From: DATLGB01 sp038232275
GTDB lineage: Bacteria > Actinomycetota > Thermoleophilia > Solirubrobacterales > Solirubrobacteraceae
Assembly: GCA_038232275.1 (NCBI GenBank)
Contig: JBBSIC010000015.1
Location: 1 to 60,655, forward strand
Direction: 5' to 3'
DNA: 60,655 bases
This document shows positions 18,201 through 26,865 of this stretch, one piece after another; the stretch's first letter is position 1, and every line of letters begins with the position of its first letter. The position numbers were made by a program, and so were the translations under genes. The notes under the pieces are model-generated. The model made no database searches. It worked only from the letters and a program-made list of their open reading frames with translations, and was not told where the DNA came from.

Positions 18201-18862
18201 GCACGCTCGTCGTCACCGGCACCGGCACCGGCGTCGGCAAGACGGTGGTCACCGCAGCGCTGGCGGCGGTGGCGCGCGAGCGCGGGCAGGCGGTCGCCGT
18301 CGTCAAGGTCGCCCAGACGGGAGACGACGCGGACGTCGAGACCGTGCGGGCGCTGAGCGGCGTCGACGACGTCCACGAGCTCGCGCGGTACCCGGCGCCG
18401 CTTGCCCCCGCGACCGCCGCCGCGCGCGCGGGGACCCCCGGGGTGGGCGCGACGGAGGTGGCCGCGGCGGTCCGCGGGCTCGCCGGCCGCGACCTCGTCC
18501 TCGTGGAGGGTGCGGGCGGGCTGCTCGTCCGCCTGGCCGCCGACGGGTCGACGCTCGCCGACGTCGCGCGCTCGCTCGGCGCCCCGGTGCTCGTCGTCGC
18601 TCGGGCCGGCCTGGGCAGCCTCAACGACACCGCGCTGACCTGCGAGGCGCTCGCCGCGCGCGGGCTCGCCTGCCCCGGCGTCGTCGTCGGCGCGTGGCCG
18701 GCCGAGCCGGGCCTGGCCGAGCGCGCGAATCTCGAGGACCTCCCGCGGTACGCTGGGCGGCCGCTGCTCGGCCGTGTGCCGGACGGGGCCGGCCGGCTGG
18801 ACCCGGCCACCTTCGCCCGGCGGGCCCCCACCTGGATCGTGACGGAAGGACTGCTGACATGA
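18197..18862 (+). CDS. bioD: Dethiobiotin synthetase
   Basis: The 221-residue ATP-dependent carboxylase closes the ureido ring of dethiobiotin. The P-loop GTGTGVGKTVVTAAL is at residues 8-22, VVKVAQTGDDADV follows, and VEGAGGLLV is the DTBS motif. The usual 'KPVQTG' Lys-Pro is KVAQTG here, as in many actinobacterial BioD proteins. The start GTG overlaps the bioA stop, and its TGA overlaps the bioB ATG, so the three are translationally chained. Confidence 0.94.
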   Translation: MSTLVVTGTGTGVGKTVVTAALAAVARERGQAVAVVKVAQTGDDADVETVRALSGVDDVHELARYPAPLAPATAAARAGTPGVGATEVAAAVRGLAGRDLVLVEGAGGLLVRLAADGSTLADVARSLGAPVLVVARAGLGSLNDTALTCEALAARGLACPGVVVGAWPAEPGLAERANLEDLPRYAGRPLLGRVPDGAGRLDPATFARRAPTWIVTEGLLT

Positions 18863-19854
18863 CCGACATCCTCGACATCGCCCGGAGCCAGGTGCTCGAG
18901 CAGGGCGAGGGCCTCGCGGAGGCGCAGGTGCTCGCGGTCCTGCGGCTGGGCGACGAGCGGCTCGAGGAGGCGCTGGGGCTCGCGCACGCGGTGCGCCTGC
19001 GCTGGTGCGGCGCGGACGTGGAGGTCGAGGGCATCGTCAGCCTGAAGACGGGCGGGTGCCCGGAGGACTGCCACTTCTGCTCGCAGTCGGGGCGCTTCGA
19101 GACGCCCGTGCGGGCGGCCCGGCTCGACGTCGCCTCGCTCGTCGAGGCGGCGCGGCAGACGGCGGCGACCGGCGCCACGGAGTTCTGCATCGTCGCGGCC
19201 GTGCGCGGCCCCGACGCGCGGCTCATGCGCGAGGTCGGCGAGGGCATCGCGGCGATCCGGGCGGCGGTGGACATCGACATCGCCTGCTCGCTCGGGATCC
19301 TCACCGCCGCGCAGGCCGACGAGCTGCAGGCCATGGGCGTGCACCGCTACAACCACAACCTCGAGGCGGCGCGCTCGCACTTCGCGCAGGTGGTCACGAC
19401 GCACACCTGGGAGGAGCGCCGCGCGACGCTCGAGCTCGTGCGCGAGCGCGGCATGGAGGTCTGCTGCGGGTGCATCGTCGGCATGGGAGAGACGCTCGAG
19501 CAGCGCGCCGAGCTCGCCGCGCAGCTCGCCGAGGTCGGCCCCGACGAGGTGCCGATGAACTTCCTCGACCCGCGGCCGGGCACCCCGTTCGCCGACCTGC
19601 CCGCGGTCCCGGCGGCCGACGCGCTGCGCGCGATCGCGGCGTTCCGGCTCGCGCTGCCCCGGACTATCCTGCGCTTCGCGGGCGGCCGCGAGCTCACCCT
19701 CGGCGACCTCGGCGCGCGTCAGGGGGTGCTGGGCGGCATCAACGCGATCATCGTCGGCAACTACCTCACCACGCTCGGTCGCGACCCGCAGGACGACCTC
19801 GACCTGCTCGCCGAGCTCTCGATGCCCGTCAAGGAGCTGAGCCGCACGCTGTGA
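18859..19854 (+). CDS. bioB: Biotin synthase (radical SAM)
   Basis: The 331-residue protein carries the radical-SAM triad Cys67-x3-Cys71-x2-Cys74 (GGCPEDCHFCSQS). The auxiliary [2Fe-2S] cluster ligands lie in EFCIVAA, DIACSLG and EVCCGCIVGMGE. It inserts sulfur into dethiobiotin. The ATG overlaps the bioD stop (ATGA). The last 14 codons and the stop form part of a 47-bp unit that is repeated immediately downstream, so an intact stop is followed by a second in-register copy of the tail. The encoded protein itself appears complete. Confidence 0.96.
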   Translation: MTDILDIARSQVLEQGEGLAEAQVLAVLRLGDERLEEALGLAHAVRLRWCGADVEVEGIVSLKTGGCPEDCHFCSQSGRFETPVRAARLDVASLVEAARQTAATGATEFCIVAAVRGPDARLMREVGEGIAAIRAAVDIDIACSLGILTAAQADELQAMGVHRYNHNLEAARSHFAQVVTTHTWEERRATLELVRERGMEVCCGCIVGMGETLEQRAELAAQLAEVGPDEVPMNFLDPRPGTPFADLPAVPAADALRAIAAFRLALPRTILRFAGGRELTLGDLGARQGVLGGINAIIVGNYLTTLGRDPQDDLDLLAELSMPVKELSRTL

Positions 19855-19902
19855 CCGCCGAGCTCTCGATGCCGGTCAAGGAGCTGAGCCGCACGCTGTG
19901 AC
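19809..19902 (+). repeat. 47-bp tandem duplication of the bioB 3' end
   Basis: The units 19809-19855 and 19856-19902 are identical except for one C/G difference (19826 versus 19873). Each encodes AELSMPVKELSRTL plus TGA. The second copy supplies the GTG used as the start of bsaP. Confidence 0.95.
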
Positions 19903-20098
19903 GGTCGCCGTGCACTGCGACGGGTGCGGGCACCTCGCCGCCGACGGCGACCACGCCGCCTGCCGCGCGCGCCGCGCGACGACAGACCCGCCGCGCTACT
20001 GCACCGCCTGTGGGCGCAAGCTCGTCGTGCAGGTCCTCCCACTCGGGTGGACGGCGCGCTGCGTGCGCTGCGGGATGGGTGGGATCCAATCGCCATGA
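19898..20098 (+). CDS. bsaP: Biotin synthase auxiliary protein BsaP (small zinc-ribbon/Fe-S type)
   Basis: The 66-residue protein carries CDGCG near the N-terminus, CRARR in the middle, PPRYCTACGRKLVVQV and then GWTARCVRCGM, giving seven Cys. That spacing and the 'DPPRYC..C...LVV.V.P.GW.ARC' phrase match the small protein that follows bioB in actinobacteria. In mycobacteria this protein is reported as an auxiliary factor needed for biotin synthase activity. The GTG start lies in the second copy of the bioB-tail repeat, and its stop overlaps the bioF ATG. The symbol rests on motif and position. Confidence 0.82.
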   Translation: MTVAVHCDGCGHLAADGDHAACRARRATTDPPRYCTACGRKLVVQVLPLGWTARCVRCGMGGIQSP

Positions 20099-21246
20099 GC
20101 GACCTCGAGGCGACGCTGGAGGAGCTGCGCCGGACCGGCCTGCTGCGCGAGCTGCGCGTCGTCGACAGCCCGCCCGGCCCCCGCGTGCGCCTCGACGGGC
20201 GCGACGACGTGCTGTTGCTGTGCTCCAACGACTACCTCGGCCTCGCCGACCACCCGGCGGTGCGCGCCGCCGCGGCCGAGGCGGCCGAGCGCTGGGGTGC
20301 GAGCGCCGGCTCGTCGCGCCTGGTGTCCGGCAACCTCATGGCCCACGAGCACCTGGAGGCCGAGCTGGCCGCCTTCAAGGGGACCGATGCGTGCCTGCTC
20401 TTCGGCTCGGGCTACCTCGCCAACACGGGGGTCGTCGCGGCGCTCGCGGGCCCGGGGGAGGTGCTGCTCTCCGACGCCCTAAACCACGCGTCGATCGTCG
20501 ACGGGTGCCGGCTCGCGGCCGCCGAGACGATCGTCTACGACCACGCCGATCTGGACTCGCTGGCCGCCGGCCTGTCGCGCGCGGGCCGGCGCCCCGCCAC
20601 GATCGTCACCGACGCCGTCTTCTCGATGGACGGGGACCTGGCGCCGCTGGCGGGCATCGCCGAGCTCGCGCGCCGGCACGGGGCGCGCGTGATCGTCGAC
20701 GAGGCGCACGCGACCGGCGTCGTCGGCAGCGGCGGCCGCGGCCTGGTGACCGCCCTCGGCCTCGAGCACGAGGTCGACGTCGTCCTGGGCACGCTCTCCA
20801 AGGCACTCGGCAGCTACGGCGCGTTCGCCGCCTGCGACGCGCGCACGCGCACGTTCCTGGTCAACCGCGCGCGCACGCTGATCTACTCGACGGGGCTGCC
20901 GCCGCCCGCCGTGGGCGCGGCCCGCGAGGCCCTGCGGATCGTGCGCGAGGAGCCTGGGCGGATGCGGCGCCTGCACGCCAACGCCCGCGAGCTGCGGGCG
21001 GCGCTCGGCGCCGAGCCCGGCGACATGCCGATCGTCCCGCTGATGGTCGGCGACCCGCACGCGGCGATGGACCTGTGCGAGCGGGCCCTGCGGCGCGGCG
21101 TGTTCGCCCAGGCCATCCGGCCCCCGACCGTCCCCGACGGGACCTCGCGGCTGCGCCTGGTCGCCCGCGCCGACCACACCGCGGCCGAGCTACGCGAGGC
21201 GGCGGGGGTGCTGGCGGGCCTGTCGACGTGGGCGGCCTCCGCCTGA
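20095..21246 (+). CDS. bioF: 8-amino-7-oxononanoate synthase
   Basis: The 383-residue fold-type-I PLP alpha-oxoamine synthase condenses pimeloyl thioester with alanine to KAPA. CSNDYLGLADHP, GASAGSSRLVSGN, DEAHATGVVG and the Schiff-base Lys in GTLSKALGSYGA are all present. ATG 20095 overlaps the bsaP stop by 4 bp. With bioA, bioD and bioB it forms the full pathway from pimeloyl thioester to biotin. No pimelate-forming gene (bioC/H/W) is in the window. Confidence 0.94.
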   Translation: MSDLEATLEELRRTGLLRELRVVDSPPGPRVRLDGRDDVLLLCSNDYLGLADHPAVRAAAAEAAERWGASAGSSRLVSGNLMAHEHLEAELAAFKGTDACLLFGSGYLANTGVVAALAGPGEVLLSDALNHASIVDGCRLAAAETIVYDHADLDSLAAGLSRAGRRPATIVTDAVFSMDGDLAPLAGIAELARRHGARVIVDEAHATGVVGSGGRGLVTALGLEHEVDVVLGTLSKALGSYGAFAACDARTRTFLVNRARTLIYSTGLPPPAVGAAREALRIVREEPGRMRRLHANARELRAALGAEPGDMPIVPLMVGDPHAAMDLCERALRRGVFAQAIRPPTVPDGTSRLRLVARADHTAAELREAAGVLAGLSTWAASA

Positions 21247-21869
21247 TCTCCAGCGAAGGGCGCCCGTCGCAGGACGTGGCGCTCGGCGCGGAGCTGCTCG
21301 CGCTGGGCGAGCCGGCGCTGCGCGTCTACCGGCCGCGACCGACGCTGGCCTTCGGGCGCCTCGACGCGCGGCTGCCCGGCTACGGCGCGGCGGTGGCCGC
21401 CGCGCGGGCGCGCGGCTTCGCGCCGGTCCTGCGCGCACCCGGCGGCCACGCGGCGGCCTACCACTCCGGGTCGCTGGTGGTCGAGGTCTTCGGACCCGGC
21501 GGGATCGACGGCGTGCGCGCCCGCTTCGCGCGGGAGTCGGTCCGGATCGCGGGGGCTCTGCGCTCGCTCGGCGTCGACGCCCGCGTGGGGGAGGTGCCCG
21601 GCGAGCACTGCCCGGGGGCGTGGAGCGTGAACCTGGCTGGCCGGGTCAAGCTCGCCGGGCTGGCCCAGCGCGTCGCGCGCGGCGCGTGGATGCTCGGGGC
21701 GGAGCTGCTCGTGGAGGACCCCGAGCCGGTGCGCGCGGTGCTGGCCGACGTCTACCGCGCCCTCGAGCTCCCGTTCGACCCCGCCACCGTCGGCGTCCCG
21801 GGGGTGGGCCTCGACGCCGTCGAGCGCGCGCTGCTGGCCGCCTACGGCGACCCGCCCGAGCGCGGCTGA
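21228..21869 (+). CDS. Lipoate-protein ligase A-like protein (BPL/LplA/LipB family)
   Basis: The 213-residue protein has the LplA-type signatures: RPRPTLAFGRLDA near the N-terminus, RAPGGHAAAYHSGSLVVEVF matching the ligand-binding R..GG.A.YH.G loop, and SVNLAGRVKLAGLAQRV holding the catalytic-type Lys. It overlaps the bioF 3' end by 19 bp, so it is the last gene of the biotin operon. It could attach lipoate, octanoate or biotin to carrier domains. Its placement makes cofactor attachment or transfer linked to biotin worth testing. Confidence 0.8.
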   Translation: MGGLRLISSEGRPSQDVALGAELLALGEPALRVYRPRPTLAFGRLDARLPGYGAAVAAARARGFAPVLRAPGGHAAAYHSGSLVVEVFGPGGIDGVRARFARESVRIAGALRSLGVDARVGEVPGEHCPGAWSVNLAGRVKLAGLAQRVARGAWMLGAELLVEDPEPVRAVLADVYRALELPFDPATVGVPGVGLDAVERALLAAYGDPPERG

Positions 21870-21910
21870 CGTCTACGCCGGGCGGCGGTAGGCACACGCT
21901 CGGCGATCGT

Positions 21911-21929
21911 TCTCAGAGTCCGCTCAGAG
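21911..21929 (+). promoter_or_regulatory. 8-3-8 direct repeat resembling an MprA box
   Basis: TCTCAGAG-TCC-GCTCAGAG: two 8-bp subunits 11 bp apart, the spacing used by OmpR-family response regulators. It ends about 35 bp before the favoured lipoprotein ATG. Similar boxes lie before the response-regulator gene (35940) and before htrA (38084). Confidence 0.6.
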
Positions 21930-21963
21930 ACCCGTACGTATGTTCACCGGGATGGCTCACCCA

Positions 21964-22887
21964 ATGACTTCAAGCAGTCCTGCAGATGCTCCTCGAAGAA
22001 GTCGCGCCGCAGCGGCCGCCGTCGCGGCGATCTTCGCGGCCGTCCTGCTGCCGGCATGCGGCGGCACACACGCCGCCAAGCCCACGCACAACGGCACCGG
22101 CAGCCCCAAGGTCCGCGTGCCGGATGTGCCGACGCGGTTCGATGCCGCCACGTTCGGCGCGCCCGCCGCGGGTGCCAACCGGTGGCTCCCGCTGAAGGCC
22201 GGCGTCCAGTGGGTCCGTGACGGCGAGACCGACGTGGGACATCGCCGCGTCCCGCACCGCGTCATCAGCACGGTGACGGACGTCTCGCGCGTCATCGACG
22301 AAGCGCGCTCCGTCGCCGTCCTCGATCAGGACATCGACGCCGGCCAGCTCGTCCAGCAGTCGCTCGACTACTTCGGCACCGACAAGCAGGGCAACGTGTG
22401 GGACCTCGGCGGCTACACGGAGGACTACGAGGGCGGGCGCTTCACCTTGCACCGCGATGCCTGGTTGTCCGGCATCGACGGTGCCAAGCCGGGCGTTCAG
22501 ATGCCGGCCGACCCGAGGGTGTCGGCCCCCGCCTTCTCGATCGCGCAGCCCCCCGGAGAGGATCCTGACGTGGCGAAGACCATCGAGACCGGCAGCAGGA
22601 CGTGCGTGCCGTTCCGCTGCTTCGGTGGCGTCCTGGTCGTCCGCGAGGGTAAGGCCTCGGCGCCGGACAACGAGTACAAGTACTACGCCGCCGGGGTCGG
22701 CGAGATCCTCAACACGCCCAAGAAGGACAGCAGGCACAAGGACTTCGAGCAGCTCGTCAACGTCCGACAGCTCAGCTCCAAGGGCCTGGCCGAGGCCAGC
22801 AAGATCGCCCTGGGACTCGACCGCCACGCCGCCGTCGAGGCGCCGAAGGTGTTCGGCAAGGGCGCCGGCGGAAAACGCGGCGTCTGA
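21964..22887 (+). CDS. Secreted lipoprotein of the ABC operon
   Basis: ATG 21964 is preferred over 21940 and 21952 because GGGATGG lies at normal ribosome-site distance. A basic n-region (RRSR), an Ala-rich core and the lipobox LLPAC-GG give lipidation at about residue 32. The mature part of about 275 residues has no recognised domain. It contains W-L-P-L-x-AG-x-Q-W near its start and one likely disulfide pair (TCVPFRC). Two bases separate it from the ATPase remnant. It may be an extracytoplasmic partner of the FtsX-like permease. Confidence 0.75.
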   Translation: MTSSSPADAPRRSRAAAAAVAAIFAAVLLPACGGTHAAKPTHNGTGSPKVRVPDVPTRFDAATFGAPAAGANRWLPLKAGVQWVRDGETDVGHRRVPHRVISTVTDVSRVIDEARSVAVLDQDIDAGQLVQQSLDYFGTDKQGNVWDLGGYTEDYEGGRFTLHRDAWLSGIDGAKPGVQMPADPRVSAPAFSIAQPPGEDPDVAKTIETGSRTCVPFRCFGGVLVVREGKASAPDNEYKYYAAGVGEILNTPKKDSRHKDFEQLVNVRQLSSKGLAEASKIALGLDRHAAVEAPKVFGKGAGGKRGV

Positions 22888-22888
22888 C

Positions 22889-23046
22889 ATGCCCGGACCC
22901 GGCCTGCCGGCGGCGTCGAGCGCCGCGACACCCGAGGCGCGCGCCGGGCGCGAGCCGCGGCCGCTGCTCCAGATCGAAGGGGTCGTCAAGTCCTACTGGC
23001 ACAGCATCGGCTGCGGCTCTCCGAGGGCCGGGTGGTGTCGGCGTGA
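22889..23046 (+). pseudogene. ABC transporter ATPase with internal deletion
   Basis: The 5' part reads MPGPGLPAASSAATPEARAG and then PLLQIEGVVKSYWH, a standard ABC-ATPase opening. The 3' part, in another frame, reads RLRLSEGRVVSA and stop, a standard ABC-ATPase end ('R.I.L.DGRVV'). Walker A, Q-loop, signature and Walker B are missing; about 200 codons seem deleted at 23000-23008. The stop still overlaps the GTG of the next, intact ATPase gene (GTGA). Confidence 0.82.
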
Positions 23047-23756
23047 CCGGCGACCCCATCATCCTCGACCGAATCGGACGCCGGTATGCGGTCCCGGGCG
23101 CTGACGCCGTCTGCGCGCTCGACGACGTCAGCCTGGACATCGCAGGCGGCACGAGCCTCGCGATCACGGGCCCGAGCGGCTGCGGCAAGTCGACCCTGCT
23201 CGGCCTGCTGGCCGGCCTCGAGCCGCCGAGCAGCGGGCGGATCTGGATCGGCGGGGTTGACATCGCCACGCTCTCCGACGCCGAGAGCGCGCGCTTGAGG
23301 CGCGAGCAGCTCGGGCTCGTCTTCCAGGCGGACAACCTGCTGCCGTTCTTGACCGCGGTCGAGAACGTCGCGCTCCAGGTTGCGCTCGGCGGCGGGGACA
23401 GCCAGCCGCCGCTGGAGCTCCTGTCCGAGCTCCACCTCGCAGACCACGCGCACAAGCTGCCCGACCAGCTCTCCGGCGGCCAGCGCCAGCGCGTCTCGAT
23501 CGCCGCCGCACTGGTCAAGGCCCCGCGGCTGATCCTCGCCGACGAGCCGACGGGCTCGCTCGACGCGCGGAGCTCGGGTGGGGTCGTCGATCTCCTGCTC
23601 GATGCGCAGCGCAAGAGCGGCGCGACGCTGATCGTGGTCACCCACGACGCCGACGTCGCCGCGCGCATGGACCGCGTGATCCGTCTGCACGACGGCCGCC
23701 TCGCCGGCGAGGCGGGCCCGATCGCACCCGCCGAGACCGGGGACCTCCGTGTTTAG
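23043..23756 (+). CDS. ABC transporter ATP-binding protein (LolD/MacB type)
   Basis: The 237-residue ATPase has Walker A GPSGCGKST, the Q-loop VFQADNLLPFL, signature LSGGQRQRVSIA, Walker B LILADEPTGSLD and H-loop VTHDAD. It belongs to the LolD/FtsE/MacB branch that powers FtsX-like permeases rather than moving solutes through the membrane. The start GTG overlaps the stop of the deleted ATPase, and its end overlaps the permease start by 8 bp. It is the energy module for the next gene. Confidence 0.92.
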   Translation: MTGDPIILDRIGRRYAVPGADAVCALDDVSLDIAGGTSLAITGPSGCGKSTLLGLLAGLEPPSSGRIWIGGVDIATLSDAESARLRREQLGLVFQADNLLPFLTAVENVALQVALGGGDSQPPLELLSELHLADHAHKLPDQLSGGQRQRVSIAAALVKAPRLILADEPTGSLDARSSGGVVDLLLDAQRKSGATLIVVTHDADVAARMDRVIRLHDGRLAGEAGPIAPAETGDLRV

Positions 23757-26700
23757 GTACGTGCGACGCGACCTGATGCGCAACCCGCGCCGCACGATCG
23801 CGTCGCTCATAGGGGTCATCCTCGGCGTCGGCCTGTTCTCCGGCGTGCTGTTCTTCATCGACGGCTCCGGCGCGTCGATGACCAAGCGCTCGCTCGCGCC
23901 GCTCGCGCTGGACATGCAGGTCGTGCTGAACGCGCCGCTGGGTACGGGCCTGACGCTGTCCGAGCACGTGGTCGGCCCCCGCGCGCTCGGCATGGGTCGG
24001 CGCGGGCGCGTGCTGCTGACCGTTCGCAACACGGGCGCGGCGCCGGCCAACGAGGTCGTGATCGCCGACGTCCCCCCGGCCGGGCTCGCCTACGTGCCCT
24101 CGACCACCACGCTCAACGGCAAGCCGCTCCGCGACGTCGGCGGGCACAGCCCGCTTTCGCAGGGCCTGGCCGGCACCGGGCTCAACATCGGGACGGTCCG
24201 TGGTGGGGCCACCCTCCGGATCGCCTACGAGGTCCGCGCCGGCCGCCCGATCGCGAACGTCGGCGCGCTGCACCTCCGGGGCCAGATCTCCACGCGCGAG
24301 AACGTGGTGCCCACGCCGGCGAACTCCAGGCCCGACCTCGCCGTCTCCCAGCTGGCCGTGCAGATGAGGCGCATCCCGGGCGTCTCGGCGGTCGATGGGC
24401 TCGCGTTCGTCGACCTCCCGCCCCGCGCGGTGACCGTCGGCGGGCGGACCGTCGACCGCACGGTGCGGCTCTTCGCCTTCGATGCGTCCTACGCGCGGCA
24501 CTACCCGTCGATCCACGTCGTCTCCGGTGCGCTGTCCCCGACCGCGGCCGTGATCAGCGCCGAGGCCGCGCGCCACCTGGGCGCCGGACGGGGAGGCACG
24601 CTGGCCGTCCGGCTGCCCGGGCGCGCGAGCCCGCTCTCGCTGCCCGTGGGTGGCGTCGCCGACCTCTCGCAGGCCAAGCCGCTGTTCTACAGCCGCAAGT
24701 CGACCAACCTCGAGGAGTTCAACTACGTGCCGGACGCCGTGGTCGTCAGCCCGGCGCTGTTCCGCAGCGCGGTCATCCCGGCCTTCCGCCTCGCCACGGC
24801 CGCGCGCGGGACGCAGCTCAAGAGCCTGCCGTTCTTGGAGGCCGACGTCCTCGTCGACCGAGCGCGACTGCAGGCTGATCCGGCGGCGGCCCTCCGGCAG
24901 ACCAAGGCGATCGCGAGCGCCATCCACCGGGTCCAGCCGACGCAGCAGTACCTGCTCGACAACGTCTCCAACACGCTGCAGGTCGCCCGCGACGATGCCG
25001 CGGTGGGCAAGCGGATGTTCCTGTTCCTCGGGCTGCCCGGCGGGCTGCTCGCGGCCTTCCTGGCGGCCTATACCGCCAGCGTCCTCGCGGTCAGCCAGCG
25101 TCGCGAGCACGCGAACCTCCGGATCCGCGGCGCCCATCGGGGCCACCTGGTGCGCATGCTCGGCTACCGGACGGCCGCGCTGGCCAGCGTCGGCTCGGTC
25201 GCCGGGGCCGCGCTCGGCCTGGTCGTGGTGCTCGCGATCCTCGGGTCGAGCAGCCTCTTCGAGGCCTCAGCGGGCTCGCTCGTCGTCTCCGCGCTGGCGG
25301 CTGTCGGGCTCGGCACGGTGATCACGGGGCTGGCGCTGTACATCCCGGCCCGCCGGTCGCTCAGCCGGGAGATCAGCCAGGAGCGGATGGAGATGTCCCT
25401 CGCGCCGAAGCCTGCCTGGCGGCGCCTGCGCCTCGACTTCGCGCTGCTGGCCGCAGCGGGCATCGCGGAGGCGGTCGCGCTCGGATCCGGCGTCTTCGAC
25501 GCCCCTCCAGGCTCGGTGTACAACGGCCAGGCCGTTTCCCTGCCGTCCTACCTGCTGCTCGCGCCGGCGGTGGCGTGGTTCGGGGGCATCCTGCTGTGCG
25601 CCCGCGGCGTCCAGGCCGTCTGTGCGCACGCCCCGGTGCCCGCCCCTCCGCGGTTCGGCTCGCTCCTGCGCGGGACCTTGACGAGAAGCCTGCGGCGGCG
25701 CTCCTGGACCCTGGCCACGGGGGCGGTCGGCGTCGGGCTCGTCCTCGCCTTCGGCACCGCGCTGGCGATGTTCACCGCCACCTACGACGCCGCCAAGGCG
25801 GCCGACGCGCGGTTCACCGTCGGCTCCGACGTCCGCGTGACCCCCAGCGTCCTGAGCACCCGGCCGCATCCACCAGGCTTCGCCGCGCAGCTGCGGGTGC
25901 CGGGCGTGGCCGCCACGACGCCGGTCGTCTACAAGATCGGGAACGCCATCCTCACCAGCAAGTTCAACGAGGACCGAAAGAGCCTGGCCGCCATCGACCC
26001 CGCCGGCTTCGAGCGCGTCGCGAACCTGCCGGACAAGTTCTTCGTGGGTGGCTCGGCCGCGGCCGCGATGCAGGCGCTCGAGCGCGATCCCAGCGCCATC
26101 CTGGTCGAGCACCATTCGGCCGGCGACCTGCACATCCGCACCGGTGACACGGTCAGGGTGCTGCTCGCCCGCGCCACCAAGCAGCAGGTCATCAAGGAGT
26201 TCCGGGTCGCGGGCCAGTACAGCAACTTCCCCGGCTTCCCCCAGGGCGCGGACATCGTCGTCGGCCTCGGCGCCTACACGCGCGCCACCGGCCTGCGGGA
26301 AAGCGACTTCTTCCTCGCGCAGACGACCGGCCGTGACCCCCGGTCCGTCGCTCGCGTCGCCGGCGCCCTCAAGGCCGGGCCTGCAAGCCGCGATCGGCTC
26401 GGCGTCGAGACGACCGGGACGGCCCTCGACAAGGACCAGTCGAGTTTGACCGCCCTCAACGTGCACGGGCTCGTCGACCTCGACTCGGTCTTCACCCTGC
26501 TCATCGCCGCCGCGAGCGTCGGCATCTTCGTCTTCGGCCTGATGCTCGCCCGGCGCCGCGAGTACGTCGTGCTGCGCGCGCAGGGGCTGCGGTCCTTCGA
26601 GCTGCGGTCGCTCGTCCTGTCGGAGACCGCGCTGATGACCGCCAGCGGCATGGCCGGCGGCGTGCTCGTGGGCTCAGGCCTGGCGTATCTCATGATCCGC

Positions 26701-26862
26701 GTCCTGCGGCCGCTGTTCGTGCTCGACCCACACCTCGCCCTGGCACCGCCGCGGATCGCCGTCCTGGCCGCCCTGGCGAGCGCGGCGGCGCTCGTCTCCG
26801 CGCTCGCGGCCACGGCGATCCTGCGACGGCTCAAGCCCACCGAGATCCTGAGGGAGACGTAG
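23749..26862 (+). CDS. FtsX/MacB-like ABC permease with DUF11-like domain in outer loop
   Basis: The 1037-residue permease opens with the FtsX-type N-terminus FRYVRRDLMRNPRRTIASLIG and one membrane span. A large extracytoplasmic loop follows, and residues about 80-150 of it (RVLLTVRNTGAAPANEVVIADVPPA, split here from AGLAYVPSTTTLNG) look like a DUF11/CARDB-type Ig module. Three spans lie near 420-530, further spans near 560-690, a second outer loop, and three C-terminal spans with the FtsX signature (RRREYVVLRAQGLRSFEL). It is probably an envelope mechanotransducer or lipid/lipoprotein mover driven by the ATPase upstream. Confidence 0.85.
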   Translation: MFRYVRRDLMRNPRRTIASLIGVILGVGLFSGVLFFIDGSGASMTKRSLAPLALDMQVVLNAPLGTGLTLSEHVVGPRALGMGRRGRVLLTVRNTGAAPANEVVIADVPPAGLAYVPSTTTLNGKPLRDVGGHSPLSQGLAGTGLNIGTVRGGATLRIAYEVRAGRPIANVGALHLRGQISTRENVVPTPANSRPDLAVSQLAVQMRRIPGVSAVDGLAFVDLPPRAVTVGGRTVDRTVRLFAFDASYARHYPSIHVVSGALSPTAAVISAEAARHLGAGRGGTLAVRLPGRASPLSLPVGGVADLSQAKPLFYSRKSTNLEEFNYVPDAVVVSPALFRSAVIPAFRLATAARGTQLKSLPFLEADVLVDRARLQADPAAALRQTKAIASAIHRVQPTQQYLLDNVSNTLQVARDDAAVGKRMFLFLGLPGGLLAAFLAAYTASVLAVSQRREHANLRIRGAHRGHLVRMLGYRTAALASVGSVAGAALGLVVVLAILGSSSLFEASAGSLVVSALAAVGLGTVITGLALYIPARRSLSREISQERMEMSLAPKPAWRRLRLDFALLAAAGIAEAVALGSGVFDAPPGSVYNGQAVSLPSYLLLAPAVAWFGGILLCARGVQAVCAHAPVPAPPRFGSLLRGTLTRSLRRRSWTLATGAVGVGLVLAFGTALAMFTATYDAAKAADARFTVGSDVRVTPSVLSTRPHPPGFAAQLRVPGVAATTPVVYKIGNAILTSKFNEDRKSLAAIDPAGFERVANLPDKFFVGGSAAAAMQALERDPSAILVEHHSAGDLHIRTGDTVRVLLARATKQQVIKEFRVAGQYSNFPGFPQGADIVVGLGAYTRATGLRESDFFLAQTTGRDPRSVARVAGALKAGPASRDRLGVETTGTALDKDQSSLTALNVHGLVDLDSVFTLLIAAASVGIFVFGLMLARRREYVVLRAQGLRSFELRSLVLSETALMTASGMAGGVLVGSGLAYLMIRVLRPLFVLDPHLALAPPRIAVLAALASAAALVSALAATAILRRLKPTEILRET

Positions 26863-26865
26863 CCG

